64,000 nt of DNA from Caballeronia peredens (GTDB lineage Bacteria; Pseudomonadota; Gammaproteobacteria; Burkholderiales; Burkholderiaceae): NCBI GenBank assembly GCA_001544595.2, contig FCOH02000027.1, forward strand, positions 1 to 64,000. The letters run 5' to 3'. The notes beneath the pieces are model-generated. The model searched no databases and was not told the origin of the DNA. It saw nothing but the letters and a program-made list of their open reading frames with translations. How positions within the stretch are numbered: position 1 is the stretch's first letter; every line of letters starts with the position of its first letter. Shown piece by piece: positions 16,842 to 25,105 of the stretch. The position numbers were made by a program, and so were the translations under genes.

Positions 16842-18128
16842 ATGAACGCATCGGTATCAGGGGAAAGGCAGCGCATCGCGGTGGTCGGCGCGGGAATCGC
16901 CGGTCTCGCGTGCGCGTATCTGCTCTCGCGCGCGCATCGCGTGACGCTCTTCGAAGCCGCCGATTATCTCGGCGGCCACACGCACACCGTCGATGTCGAG
17001 CTCGACGGCATGCGGCATCCCGTCGATACGGGTTTTCTCGTCTTCAACGACCGCACGTATCCGAACCTCGTCGCGCTGTTCGACGAACTCGGCGTCGCCG
17101 CGCATCGCAGCGACATGACGTTTTCCGTCTCGCTCGACGGCGGGCGCTTCGAGTGGGCGGGAACCAATCTCAACACCGTGTTCGCACAGCGGCGCCATCT
17201 CTTTTCGCCGACGTTCATCGGCATGCTGCGCGACATCCTGCGCTTCAACGCGTTGGCGCAGGCTCATCTCGAAGCGGCGAGCGCGAACCGCTGTTCGGTC
17301 GGCGAACTGCTCGTCGAAGGCGGCTACGGCGCACCTTTTCAGCGCCATTATCTGGTGCCGATGGCCGCCGCCATCTGGTCGAGCGCGGCCAGCGACATCC
17401 TGAGCTTTCCCGCCGCGACCTTCCTGCGCTTCTGCCTCAATCACGCGCTGTTGCAGGTGAATCACCGGCCGCCGTGGAAGACCGTTGCGGGCGGCGCGCG
17501 CGAGTACGTGCGGCGCATCGCGGCCACGCTCGACGATGTGCGCACGCGCGCGCCCGTGCGAGGCGTGCGGCGCGATGCGCATGGCGTCATCGTCATGACG
17601 GATGCCGCCGGTCCCGAGCGTTTCGATGCCGTCGTGCTCGCCACGCACGCGCCGACGAGCCTGCGTCTGCTCGACGACGCCAGCGCCGACGAACGCGCGC
17701 TGCTCGGCGCCGTGCGTTATCAGCGCAATGTCGCGGCGCTGCATACGGATCGCGCGCTGCTGCCGCGGCGGCCGCGCGTGTGGTCGGCGTGGAATTACAT
17801 CGGCGCGCGCGGGCGTTCGGGGCCGGTTTGCGTGAGCTATCTGCTCAACCAGCTTCAGCCGCTGCCCTTCAGGACGCCGGTGATCGTGACGCTCAATCCC
17901 GTCGATGATCCCGCGCCCGGCACGGAACTCGGCCGCTACGTGTACGAGCATCCGCTGCTCGACCTCGCCGCCATCGACGCGCAAGCGCATCTGCCGCGCA
18001 TTCAGGGCGCCCGCCGGACGTGGCATGCGGGCGCGTGGACCGGCTACGGCTTTCACGAGGACGGCCTGAAGTCCGCGTTGCGCGTCGCGCGCGATTTCGG
18101 CGTGGAGCCGGCGTGGGCGCAGCCATGA
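16842..18128 (+). CDS. FAD-dependent amine-oxidase-like oxidoreductase (COG2907)
   Basis: The gene encodes 428 residues from ATG 16842, preceded by GAGGAG; longer upstream starts lie in promoter sequence. The Rossmann FAD motif AVVGAGIAGLACAYLLSRAH is at about residues 11-32 (core GAGIAGLACAYL). The amine-oxidase/phytoene-desaturase-like body follows, with HPVDTGFLVFNDRTYPNL and the C-terminal GYGFHEDGLKSAL. Homologues sit beside DUF1365 and cfa genes in many proteobacteria. In Rhodobacter sphaeroides a comparable ECF-controlled set makes furan fatty acids, with one flavoprotein desaturating the methylated chain. A desaturase or oxidase role on acyl chains is therefore likely here. Confidence 0.9.
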   Translation: MNASVSGERQRIAVVGAGIAGLACAYLLSRAHRVTLFEAADYLGGHTHTVDVELDGMRHPVDTGFLVFNDRTYPNLVALFDELGVAAHRSDMTFSVSLDGGRFEWAGTNLNTVFAQRRHLFSPTFIGMLRDILRFNALAQAHLEAASANRCSVGELLVEGGYGAPFQRHYLVPMAAAIWSSAASDILSFPAATFLRFCLNHALLQVNHRPPWKTVAGGAREYVRRIAATLDDVRTRAPVRGVRRDAHGVIVMTDAAGPERFDAVVLATHAPTSLRLLDDASADERALLGAVRYQRNVAALHTDRALLPRRPRVWSAWNYIGARGRSGPVCVSYLLNQLQPLPFRTPVIVTLNPVDDPAPGTELGRYVYEHPLLDLAAIDAQAHLPRIQGARRTWHAGAWTGYGFHEDGLKSALRVARDFGVEPAWAQP

Positions 18129-18895
18129 GCCGCGCGCAATGGCTGACCGGCCGCGTGATGCACGAGCGGCTGCGTCCGGCGCGGCATCGCTTCGAATATC
18201 CGGTGTGTTACGTGTTCTGCGATGTGGCGCGGCTCGATGCGTTGCGAAGCGCGTGGTTCGGCATCGACCGCTTGCGGCCGCTCGCGCTCCACACGCGCGA
18301 CTACGGCGCGCGCGACGGCAGCGACCTCGACCGCTGGATGCGCGCGCGTCTCGCCGATGCGCACATTCCCGCCGACGGCGCGATTCATCTGCTGACGATT
18401 CCGCGCGTGTTCGGCTACGCGTTCAATCCGGTGAGCTTCTGGTTTTGTCACGATCGCGCGGGCGCGTTGCGCGCGCTGTACGCGGATGTCCGCAACACCT
18501 TCGGCGAGCGCCGCGGCTATCTGCTGAGCGCGCCGGATCACGCGCCGATCGCCGACGACACCGTGCTCGTCTGCCGCAAGACGCTGCACGTTTCGCCCTT
18601 TTGCGATGTCACCGGCGATTACGCGTTTCGCGTGCGGCGGCGCGGCGAACATCTGTCGGTGTCGATCGATTATCGCGACGCCGACGGTCTTCTGATCCGC
18701 ACCGCGCTCGGCCTGGTCGCGCGGCCGCTCACCGGCGCGCTCGCGTGGCGCGCGCTCTTGCGCCAGCCGCTGCTGGCCGCGAACGTCGTCGTGCGCATTC
18801 ACTGGCAGGCGCTGCGGTTGTGGATGAAGCGCGTGCCTTTTCACGGCAGGCGTCCGCCCGCCAATAACGAATCCAACGACCGGGCCCGACCATGA
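18125..18895 (+). CDS. DUF1365 family protein
   Basis: This 256-residue protein of unknown biochemistry nearly always lies between a COG2907 flavoprotein and cfa. It opens GRVMHERLRPARHRFEYPVCYVF and has the family core LLTIPRVFGYAFNPVSFWFCHD (about residues 93-114) and LHVSPFCDVTGDYAFRV. It is probably peripheral to the membrane and acts on a lipid. It overlaps both neighbours by ATGA, so the three proteins are made in fixed ratio. Confidence 0.92.
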   Translation: MSRAQWLTGRVMHERLRPARHRFEYPVCYVFCDVARLDALRSAWFGIDRLRPLALHTRDYGARDGSDLDRWMRARLADAHIPADGAIHLLTIPRVFGYAFNPVSFWFCHDRAGALRALYADVRNTFGERRGYLLSAPDHAPIADDTVLVCRKTLHVSPFCDVTGDYAFRVRRRGEHLSVSIDYRDADGLLIRTALGLVARPLTGALAWRALLRQPLLAANVVVRIHWQALRLWMKRVPFHGRRPPANNESNDRARP

Positions 18896-20103
18896 ATCTG
18901 CTGCGCTCGTTCTCCGCGCAAGCCGGCCTGCCGCTGTCCGCGCGGATCTTTCTCGGCCTGTTGCGCCGCATTCGCACCGGGCATCTGGTGCTCGTCATGC
19001 CGGACGGCGACCGCTGCGTGTTCGGCGATCCGCTGATGCAGCCCGCCGCGCGTCTCGTCGTCCACGACTGGCGCGCCTGCCGGGCGATCCTGAGCGCGGG
19101 CGACATCGGCTTCGCGCAGGCGTACCGCGCGCAATGGATCGATACGCCCGATCCGTGCGCGCTGCTGCGGCTCGCGATGCGCAACGAGGCGGCGTTGCAG
19201 CGAACCGTCGCGGGCGGGTTTGCCGCGCAATGCTGGCACAACCTGCGACATCGGCTGCGGCTCAACACGCGCGCGGGCAGCCGCCGCAACATTCACGCGC
19301 ATTACGACATCGGCAACGACTTTTACGCGCTCTGGCTCGATCCGACGTGGACCTATTCCAGCGCATGGTTCGATGGCGACGCGAGCCTCTCGCTCGAAGC
19401 CGCGCAGGAGCGGAAGTACCGGCGCATCGTCGATACGCTCGGACTGCGCGCCGGCATGCGCGTCCTGGAGATCGGCTGCGGCTGGGGCGGCTTCGCGCGG
19501 CACGCGGCGCGGCGCGGCATTCACGTGCACGGCGTGACGATCTCGCCGGCGCAGCATGCGTTCGCCGCTGAGCGGGTGATGCGCGAAGGGCTGAACGATT
19601 TCGTCGATATCGAATTGCGGGATTATCGCGATCTGCGCGGCCAGTACGACGCGATCGTGTCGATCGAAATGTTCGAGGCGGTCGGCGAGACGTTCTGGCA
19701 GACGTATTTCCACACGTTGCGGCGCTGCCTCAGGCCGGGCGCGCAGGCGCTGGTGCAGTCGATCACCATCGGCGATGCGCATTTTCCCGCGTATCGCGCG
19801 GCGAGCGATTTCATCCGCGAATACATCTTTCCGGGCGGCATGCTGCCGAGCCCGGAGCGCTTCATTCGTGCGGCGCAACGCGCGGGGCTCGGCGCCCGCG
19901 CGACGCTGGCTTTCGGCGCGGACTACGCGTGCACGCTGCGGCACTGGAGCCGCGCATTCGAGGCGAGGATCGACGCGGTTCGCGCGCAGGGTTTCGACGA
20001 GACTTTCGTGCGGACCTGGCGTTTGTATCTGGCTTATTGCGAGGCGGGTTTCGACGAAGCGCGCACGGACGTCATGCATTTCGTCGTGACGAAAGAGAGC
20101 TGA
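18892..20103 (+). CDS. cfa: Cyclopropane-fatty-acyl-phospholipid synthase
   Basis: This 403-residue enzyme uses SAM to add a methylene group across cis double bonds of membrane phospholipid acyl chains. The SAM loop is VLEIGCGWGGFARHAARRG (about 192-210). The substrate-side motif IEMFEAVGETFWQTYF and the glycine-rich YIFPGGMLPS follow, and the end has LYLAYCEAGFDEARTDV with the conserved active-site Cys. N-terminal residues 1-100 form the lipid-binding domain. It is the last gene of the P3 operon and couples to DUF1365 by ATGA. It is a second, more classical Cfa paralogue in the same regulon. Confidence 0.95.
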   Translation: MNLLRSFSAQAGLPLSARIFLGLLRRIRTGHLVLVMPDGDRCVFGDPLMQPAARLVVHDWRACRAILSAGDIGFAQAYRAQWIDTPDPCALLRLAMRNEAALQRTVAGGFAAQCWHNLRHRLRLNTRAGSRRNIHAHYDIGNDFYALWLDPTWTYSSAWFDGDASLSLEAAQERKYRRIVDTLGLRAGMRVLEIGCGWGGFARHAARRGIHVHGVTISPAQHAFAAERVMREGLNDFVDIELRDYRDLRGQYDAIVSIEMFEAVGETFWQTYFHTLRRCLRPGAQALVQSITIGDAHFPAYRAASDFIREYIFPGGMLPSPERFIRAAQRAGLGARATLAFGADYACTLRHWSRAFEARIDAVRAQGFDETFVRTWRLYLAYCEAGFDEARTDVMHFVVTKES

Positions 20104-20155
20104 GGAACGCCGCCCGAGGCTTCAAAGCGCGAAACAATGGGCGAAACGATCAGCG

Positions 20156-20181
20156 AAAAAAAGCCCCGAACGAATCGGGGC
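20156..20181 (-). terminator. Rho-independent terminator, minus strand
   Basis: Perfect arms GCCCCGA (20163-20169) and TCGGGGC (20175-20181) are separated by five bases. A run of seven A at 20156-20162 becomes a U-tract when read on the minus strand. It lies 56 bases beyond the stop of the small minus-strand gene at 20237 and supports that gene being transcribed. Confidence 0.85.
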
Positions 20182-20236
20182 AAAGGTTCGAGACCACCTT
20201 GTGTAGCGATGAAGCTACGCGGCAAAGCATAGGCAG

Positions 20237-20431
20237 TTACGCCTGCATTTCCCACCAGTAAACTCCGAAACGCTGCATCCGAATGGCGTTTTCCTGATCG
20301 ATGTCGCCCTTCAGAATGGCACGCGCGCGGCCGTAAACACACGCAACGCCAATCAGGCCGCATACCGAAACGATGAACGCCAATCCCTCCGACAGCCCGC
20401 TCCAGGCCGCTTTCCTGCGCCACGAAGACAC
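20237..20431 (-). CDS. Small single-pass membrane protein
   Basis: The product has up to 64 residues. One hydrophobic helix (GLAFIVSVCGLIGVACVYG) is followed by a charged tail, ARAILKGDIDQENAIRMQRF, ending GVYWWEMQA. The longest form overlaps the 5' end of the divergent diguanylate cyclase gene by 59 bases; an internal TTG would shorten it. A strong terminator follows on the same strand, which favours a real gene. No family is recognised. A link with the divergent cyclic-di-GMP gene is possible only by position. Confidence 0.55.
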   Translation of the reverse strand: MSSWRRKAAWSGLSEGLAFIVSVCGLIGVACVYGRARAILKGDIDQENAIRMQRFGVYWWEMQA

Positions 20432-21416
20432 CCTCGCGCCGGCCGAACGCGCGCTCGGCGAGGACGATCACGCCGTCTACCGGACGCTGCTCGAATCCAC
20501 CAAGGCGATTCCGTGGAAGATCGACTGGGCGACGATGGAATTCGCCTACATCGGTCCGCAGATCGAAGCGCTGCTCGGCTGGGAACCGTCGTCGTGGAAA
20601 AACGTGAACGACTGGGCCGCGCGCATGCATCCGGACGACCGCGAAGCCGTGGTCAACTTCTGCGTCGCGCAGTCGCAGGCGGGCACGGATCACGAAGCCG
20701 ACTACCGCGCCCTCACGCGCGACGGCGGCTACGTGTGGCTGCGGGATGTCGTGCACGTCGTGCGCAAGGACAACGGCGACGTGGAAGCGCTCATCGGCTT
20801 CATGTTCGATATCAGCGAGCGCAAGCGCACCGAGGAAAAGCTCGCGCAATTGCAGAAGGAACTGGAACGCCTGTCGTTCAGCGACAGCCTGACCGGCGTC
20901 GGCAATCGCCGCCGCTTCGACGACGTGATGGCGCGCGAATGGGACGCCGCGAGAGCGTCCGGCAAGCCGCTTTCGCTCGTCATGATCGATATCGATTTCT
21001 TCAAGTCGTACAACGATTATTACGGCCACCTGCAAGGCGACGAATGCCTGAAACGCATCGCGCGCGTGCTCGGCGACGCCGCCGGCGACACGCATTTCCT
21101 CGGCCGCTTCGGCGGCGAGGAATTCGCGCTGATTCTCGCCGACACGGACGCCGAAGCCGCCATGCGCGTCGCGGAACGCTGCCGCACGCTGATCGCCGAC
21201 GAAGCGATCGCGCACGTGCGCTCGCCGCACAACCAGCAGGTGACGGCGAGTTTCGGCGTCGGCACGGTTCTGCCGGGCGACCGCATGGACGTGACGACGT
21301 TCATCAATCTGACCGACGCGCAGCTTTATCAGGCGAAGGATAACGGCCGCAACCGCATCGCCGCCGTGGATCGCGCGGGCATGCAAGGCGAAGGGTTCAA
21401 GGCGCAGTCGCGCTAG
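20373..21416 (+). CDS. Diguanylate cyclase with PAS sensor domain
   Basis: In this 347-residue cytoplasmic protein, residues about 30-160 form a PAS_3 domain (YIGPQIEALLGWEPSSW, DGGYVWLRDVVHVV, MFDISERK), then a short coiled linker. A GGDEF domain fills about 175-340. Its active-site loop reads RFGGEEF, a functional form, and LTGVGNRRRFDD and MIDIDFFKSYND supply the metal and GTP contacts. The RxxD product-inhibition site expected just before the loop is missing (AGDTHFLGRFGGEEF), so feedback control by c-di-GMP is probably absent. It makes c-di-GMP in response to a PAS-sensed signal. Confidence 0.95.
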   Translation: MNANPSDSPLQAAFLRHEDTLAPAERALGEDDHAVYRTLLESTKAIPWKIDWATMEFAYIGPQIEALLGWEPSSWKNVNDWAARMHPDDREAVVNFCVAQSQAGTDHEADYRALTRDGGYVWLRDVVHVVRKDNGDVEALIGFMFDISERKRTEEKLAQLQKELERLSFSDSLTGVGNRRRFDDVMAREWDAARASGKPLSLVMIDIDFFKSYNDYYGHLQGDECLKRIARVLGDAAGDTHFLGRFGGEEFALILADTDAEAAMRVAERCRTLIADEAIAHVRSPHNQQVTASFGVGTVLPGDRMDVTTFINLTDAQLYQAKDNGRNRIAAVDRAGMQGEGFKAQSR

Positions 21417-21419
21417 GTT

Positions 21420-22121
21420 TCAGACGCGCCCCGTCACCGGAATCGATGCGCCCGTGATGCATTGCGCATCCGGCGACAGCAGGAACGCGATCACCGCGCC
21501 GAGTTCCTCCGGCTTCACCCAGCGGGAAAAATCGGCGTCGGGCATGTCGCGGCGATTCGGCGCGGTATCGATGATCGACGGCAACACCGCGTTGACCGTC
21601 ACGCCCTTGTCCTTCAGCTCTTCGGCGAGCGCTTCGGTCAACCGCATCAGCGCGGCCTTCGACGCCGCATACGCGCCCATTCCCGTGCCCGCTTTCAGCG
21701 CGGCGAGCGCGCCGATATTGACGATGCGACCGCACGCGCCCGCGCTCAGTGGCCCGAGCGCCGCCTTCGATGCGTTGAGCGCGGTTTTCACGTTGACGTC
21801 GAACATCGACTGCCAGGTATCGACGCTGCCGTCGCCGATCGTCTCCCAACTGAACGCGCCCGCCACGTTGACGAGCGCATGCAGGCCGCCGGTACTCTGC
21901 ACGATCGTATCGATGGCGTTTTGCGCGGCCCGCGCATCCGTCAGATCGATGCCGGTGACGATGCACGCGTCGGCGAGCGGCGCGGGCAGGGCTGCGGTCT
22001 TATCGCTCCGTCCGATCAGCGCGATGCGCGCGCCGCGTTCGGCGAGCACGCGCGCCGTGCCGAGTCCGAGACTGCCGAAGCCGCCCGTGATGGCGACGAT
22101 CTTTCCTTCCAGGCTGTTCAT
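21420..22121 (-). CDS. SDR oxidoreductase resembling dihydropteridine reductase
   Basis: The 233-residue protein has a Rossmann fold with GGFGSLGLG (residues 13-21) for NAD(P). Tyr151 and Lys155 of YxxxK are present, but the usual catalytic Ser (position 138) is Ala in VNIGALAALKAG. The segment DTAPNRRDMPDADFSRW near residues 185-201 closely matches the corresponding part of animal dihydropteridine reductase as I remember it (LDTPMNRKSMPEADFSSW), which also lacks that Ser. So it is a DHPR-like SDR rather than a typical alcohol dehydrogenase. It is last in the LacI/TRAP operon, 63 bases after the amidohydrolase gene. Its true substrate is unknown. Confidence 0.88.
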   Translation of the reverse strand: MNSLEGKIVAITGGFGSLGLGTARVLAERGARIALIGRSDKTAALPAPLADACIVTGIDLTDARAAQNAIDTIVQSTGGLHALVNVAGAFSWETIGDGSVDTWQSMFDVNVKTALNASKAALGPLSAGACGRIVNIGALAALKAGTGMGAYAASKAALMRLTEALAEELKDKGVTVNAVLPSIIDTAPNRRDMPDADFSRWVKPEELGAVIAFLLSPDAQCITGASIPVTGRV

Positions 22122-22184
22122 TGCGTTGTCGCTCCGTTCGATGGCGCCACAAGAAGAATAGAACGGAACGCGCGCCGCCGCGAG

Positions 22185-23000
22185 TCAGCCCGCCTGGAAA
22201 TAGAGACCGGCGGGATTGTCGGCGAGAATCTTGTGCAGCGTGGCGTCGCTGTCGACGCAGCGCGCCATCCAGTCGAGCATGTCCGCGTCGCCGGGCGTCG
22301 GCCTGACGTTCGGATGCGGCCAGTTCGACGCCCACAGCGACCGCTCCGGATAGCGCGCGGCCAGCGTGCGCACGAGCGGCGCGATATCGTCGTAAAGCGG
22401 CGGCCCGGCGCGCGAACTTTCGTAGGGCGCGGACAGCTTGACCCAGCAGCGCGGCCCGTCGAGCAGACGGCACAACGACGCGAACGCTTCGCTTTCGGTC
22501 GTGACCGGCCCGAGAAACTTGCCGATGTGATCGATGACGAGCTTCGCGGGCAAGCGCGCGAGCAGCTGTTCGTGCTGCGGCAGCGTCAGGCCGTCGAGCT
22601 GAAGATTAATGTTCCAGCCGAACGGCGCGATGCGCGCGGCCATGTCGCTCAGGCAGTCCCACGGCAGAAGCCCGCCCGGCAGCATCATGAAGCGCACGCC
22701 GCGAATGCCCGCGTCGTGCAGGCGTTGCAGTTCGGCGTCGCTCACGTCGGACGGCACGACCGCGATGCCGCGCGCGCCCTCGCCCAGCCGTTCGATCGCG
22801 GCGAGCGTGCAGCGGTTGTCGAAGCCGTAGCCCGTCGGCTGCACGACGATCACGCGCGACAAGCCCAGCGCGCGCTGCACGTCGCGGTAGGCATCGGCGG
22901 ATGCGGGCGGCGGAACGAACGTCGCGCTCGGCGCGAGCGCATAGCCTGCTTCGTAGACGTGGATGTGGCAATCGCACGCGCCGGACGGGAGCTTCGTCAT
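22185..23000 (-). CDS. Amidohydrolase family (lactonase / PDC-hydrolase type, COG3618)
   Basis: This 271-residue TIM-barrel hydrolase starts at the ATG at 23000, overlapping the upstream stop (ATGA). The metal-site motif CDCHIHVYE is near residue 11. LVIDHIGKFLGP and the C-terminal SLWASNWPHPNV complete the active site. Relatives open lactones such as 2-pyrone-4,6-dicarboxylate, galactarolactone or L-fuconolactone. With a TRAP importer and a 2-hydroxyacid dehydrogenase it probably handles a sugar-acid or aromatic-derived lactone. The substrate is not resolvable from the sequence. Confidence 0.9.
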   Translation of the reverse strand: MTKLPSGACDCHIHVYEAGYALAPSATFVPPPASADAYRDVQRALGLSRVIVVQPTGYGFDNRCTLAAIERLGEGARGIAVVPSDVSDAELQRLHDAGIRGVRFMMLPGGLLPWDCLSDMAARIAPFGWNINLQLDGLTLPQHEQLLARLPAKLVIDHIGKFLGPVTTESEAFASLCRLLDGPRCWVKLSAPYESSRAGPPLYDDIAPLVRTLAARYPERSLWASNWPHPNVRPTPGDADMLDWMARCVDSDATLHKILADNPAGLYFQAG

Positions 23001-24004
23001 TGCGTGTGCGCCGGGACCGCGAAGCGCGCGAGGCGCGACGCACGCGGCGCGTTCACCGCGCCTTGCGGCATGCGGCCGCTGAAGAGCGCGTCGGTCTGCG
23101 CGACGGTTTCCATCGACTGATGTTCGATCGCCGCGGGCGTCAGGCCGCCGACGTGCGGCGTCGCGATCACGCGCGGATGCAGCGCGAGCGCGGGCGACGG
23201 CATCTGGTCCGGCGCGCGTCCGACATCGAGCGCGCAGCCGGCCAGATGGCCGCGATCGAGTGCGTTCAGGAGCGCGGCATCGTCGACGAGTTCGCCGCGC
23301 GCCGCGTTGATGAAATACGCGCCCGGCTTCATCGCGGCGAAGGCGTTCGCGTTCATGAGGTTGTGCGTCTGCGCGTTCGCGGGCGCGAGACACACGACGA
23401 AATCGGCTTCGCCGAGCAGCGTGTCGAAGTCACACGGATGCACGCGGCGATCGTCGATCTGCGCGTACGGGTCGGACACGAGCACGCGCATGCCGAAAGC
23501 GAGCGCCAGATCGCACAGATAGCGCGAAATCTGCCCGTAGCCGATCACGCCGAGCGTGCCGCCGCGCAGCTCGCGGCCCATGCGCGGCACGGGCGCGCCG
23601 CGCTGGTGATACGCCTCGGCATAGAACGTCGTCGAGCGGCCGAGATCGAGCATCGCGCCGATCGTCCATTCGGCCACCGCCGGCACGAAGCCCGCGCTCG
23701 CCTGCGTCACCAGAACGCCGTGCTCGCTCGCGGCATCGACATCCACGGTGCGGATATCCACCGCGCAGCGCACGAAGGCCGCCAGCTTCGGCAGCGCGGC
23801 GAACAGCGCGCGCGGCGCGGGCGTCTGCCGATAGCCGATGATCACGTCGGCGTCGCTCGCGGCGGCGGCGAGTTCGTCGGTCGTCAGTTCGCGGCACTCG
23901 GCGTTGAAGCCGACGTCGGCGATCGCCTTGAGCGCGTCGGCCGCGCGCGCGCCGAAGTAGTGTTCCAGCATGTGTCGGGGATGGCTGACGAATACCTTGT
24001 TCAT
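22997..24004 (-). CDS. D-isomer-specific 2-hydroxyacid dehydrogenase
   Basis: The 335-residue NAD(P)-dependent enzyme has the nucleotide motif GTLGVIGYGQISRYL at about 150-165. Catalytic residues lie in NAARGELVDDAAL (Arg), the following Glu region, and the His of VIATPHVGGLTP (about 285). It interconverts a 2-keto acid and a D-2-hydroxy acid. It belongs to the TRAP/LacI operon, is coupled to the amidohydrolase downstream, and starts 41 bases after the lacI stop. A role in sugar-acid catabolism is inferred. Confidence 0.93.
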   Translation of the reverse strand: MNKVFVSHPRHMLEHYFGARAADALKAIADVGFNAECRELTTDELAAAASDADVIIGYRQTPAPRALFAALPKLAAFVRCAVDIRTVDVDAASEHGVLVTQASAGFVPAVAEWTIGAMLDLGRSTTFYAEAYHQRGAPVPRMGRELRGGTLGVIGYGQISRYLCDLALAFGMRVLVSDPYAQIDDRRVHPCDFDTLLGEADFVVCLAPANAQTHNLMNANAFAAMKPGAYFINAARGELVDDAALLNALDRGHLAGCALDVGRAPDQMPSPALALHPRVIATPHVGGLTPAAIEHQSMETVAQTDALFSGRMPQGAVNAPRASRLARFAVPAHTQ

Positions 24005-24045
24005 GTCCTTGTCCTGGATTGCTGGATTGCTGAAGTGCTGCGGGC

Positions 24046-25086
24046 TTAAGCCGGCGGCGCGACGGATTCGCGTTCCACGAGCGTGATTTCCGTGAACAGC
24101 GCCTGCGCCGGATCGGGCAGCGCTTCGTCGCTCGGGCGCATCGCGCGTTCCACCATCGCGGCGGCCATCGCGGGGACGGGAAGCTGCACGGTCGTGAGCG
24201 CCGGGTTCGAGATCGCCGCGAGAAAGTGTCCGTCCATGCCGACGACCGACATATCCCGCGGCACGCGCAAGCCCGATTCGCGCAAGCCGGCCATCAGGCC
24301 GAGCGCCATCAGATCGTTCACCGCGACGATGCCCGTCGGCCGGTTTGCGTCGCCGGCGAGTTGCCGTGCGAGCGCGCGGCCGTTCTCGGCGATCATCGAA
24401 TCGCCGTATTCGTTCACCGGGCCGCTGTCGAGCACGCGCGCGCTGCCCGACAAGCCCGCTTCCTCCGCCGCCGCCAGAAAGCCGCGAATCTTGTCGCGGC
24501 GCGACAGCGTCATGCCCGCGAGCGTCGCGTAGCCGAGCCGCGTGTGGCCGCGCGAAATCAGATGACGCGTCGCGATCCGCGCGGCCTCGAAGTTGTCCGG
24601 CGTGACGTGATCGACGCGCGTCGTTTCGCCTTCGTTCGCGCGCCGGTCGTAACTCACGACGACCATGCCGCGCTCGGCGGCCGTTTCGAGATGGCGTTCG
24701 TCCGCGAGCGACGAAATCACGATCACGCGCCGCACGCCGTGCGACAGCAGATCCTCGAAGAACGAGGCTTCCTTCGCCGGATCGCGATACGTATTGCCGA
24801 TCAGCACGCGATACCCGTAACGCTCCTGCGCATACGTCTCGACTTCGCGCGCGATGTAGCCGTACATCGGATTGGCGATCGACGGCACGAGCAGCCCGAC
24901 GAGCGGCGTCTGGCCGGTCTTGAGCTGCCGCGCGAGCGTGCTCGGGCGGTATTGCAGCGCGCTCATCGCGGCCTGCACGCGCGCCAGCGTTTCCTGGCGC
25001 ATCTGGTCCGTGCGGCCGTTGAGCACGTTGGATACGGTGCTGACGGAAACGCCGGCGTGGCGGGCGACGTCCTGAATGGTGCTCAT
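24046..25086 (-). CDS. LacI-family transcriptional regulator
   Basis: The gene encodes 346 residues from ATG 25086. The helix-turn-helix and hinge are textbook: TIQDVARHAGVSVSTVSNVLNG at residues 2-23 (core GVSVSTVSNVLNG), then YRPSTLARQLKT. A periplasmic-binding-protein-like effector domain spans about 60-330, with VVSYDRRANE and IVAVNDLMALGLM. It sits inside the operon it probably represses, 19 bases after the fused TRAP permease gene. The palindromes at 28107-28185 ahead of dctP have the central CG of LacI-type operators and are the likely binding sites. Confidence 0.94.
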   Translation of the reverse strand: MSTIQDVARHAGVSVSTVSNVLNGRTDQMRQETLARVQAAMSALQYRPSTLARQLKTGQTPLVGLLVPSIANPMYGYIAREVETYAQERYGYRVLIGNTYRDPAKEASFFEDLLSHGVRRVIVISSLADERHLETAAERGMVVVSYDRRANEGETTRVDHVTPDNFEAARIATRHLISRGHTRLGYATLAGMTLSRRDKIRGFLAAAEEAGLSGSARVLDSGPVNEYGDSMIAENGRALARQLAGDANRPTGIVAVNDLMALGLMAGLRESGLRVPRDMSVVGMDGHFLAAISNPALTTVQLPVPAMAAAMVERAMRPSDEALPDPAQALFTEITLVERESVAPPA

Positions 25087-25105
25087 AACGGGGTTCAACA
25101 TCCGG

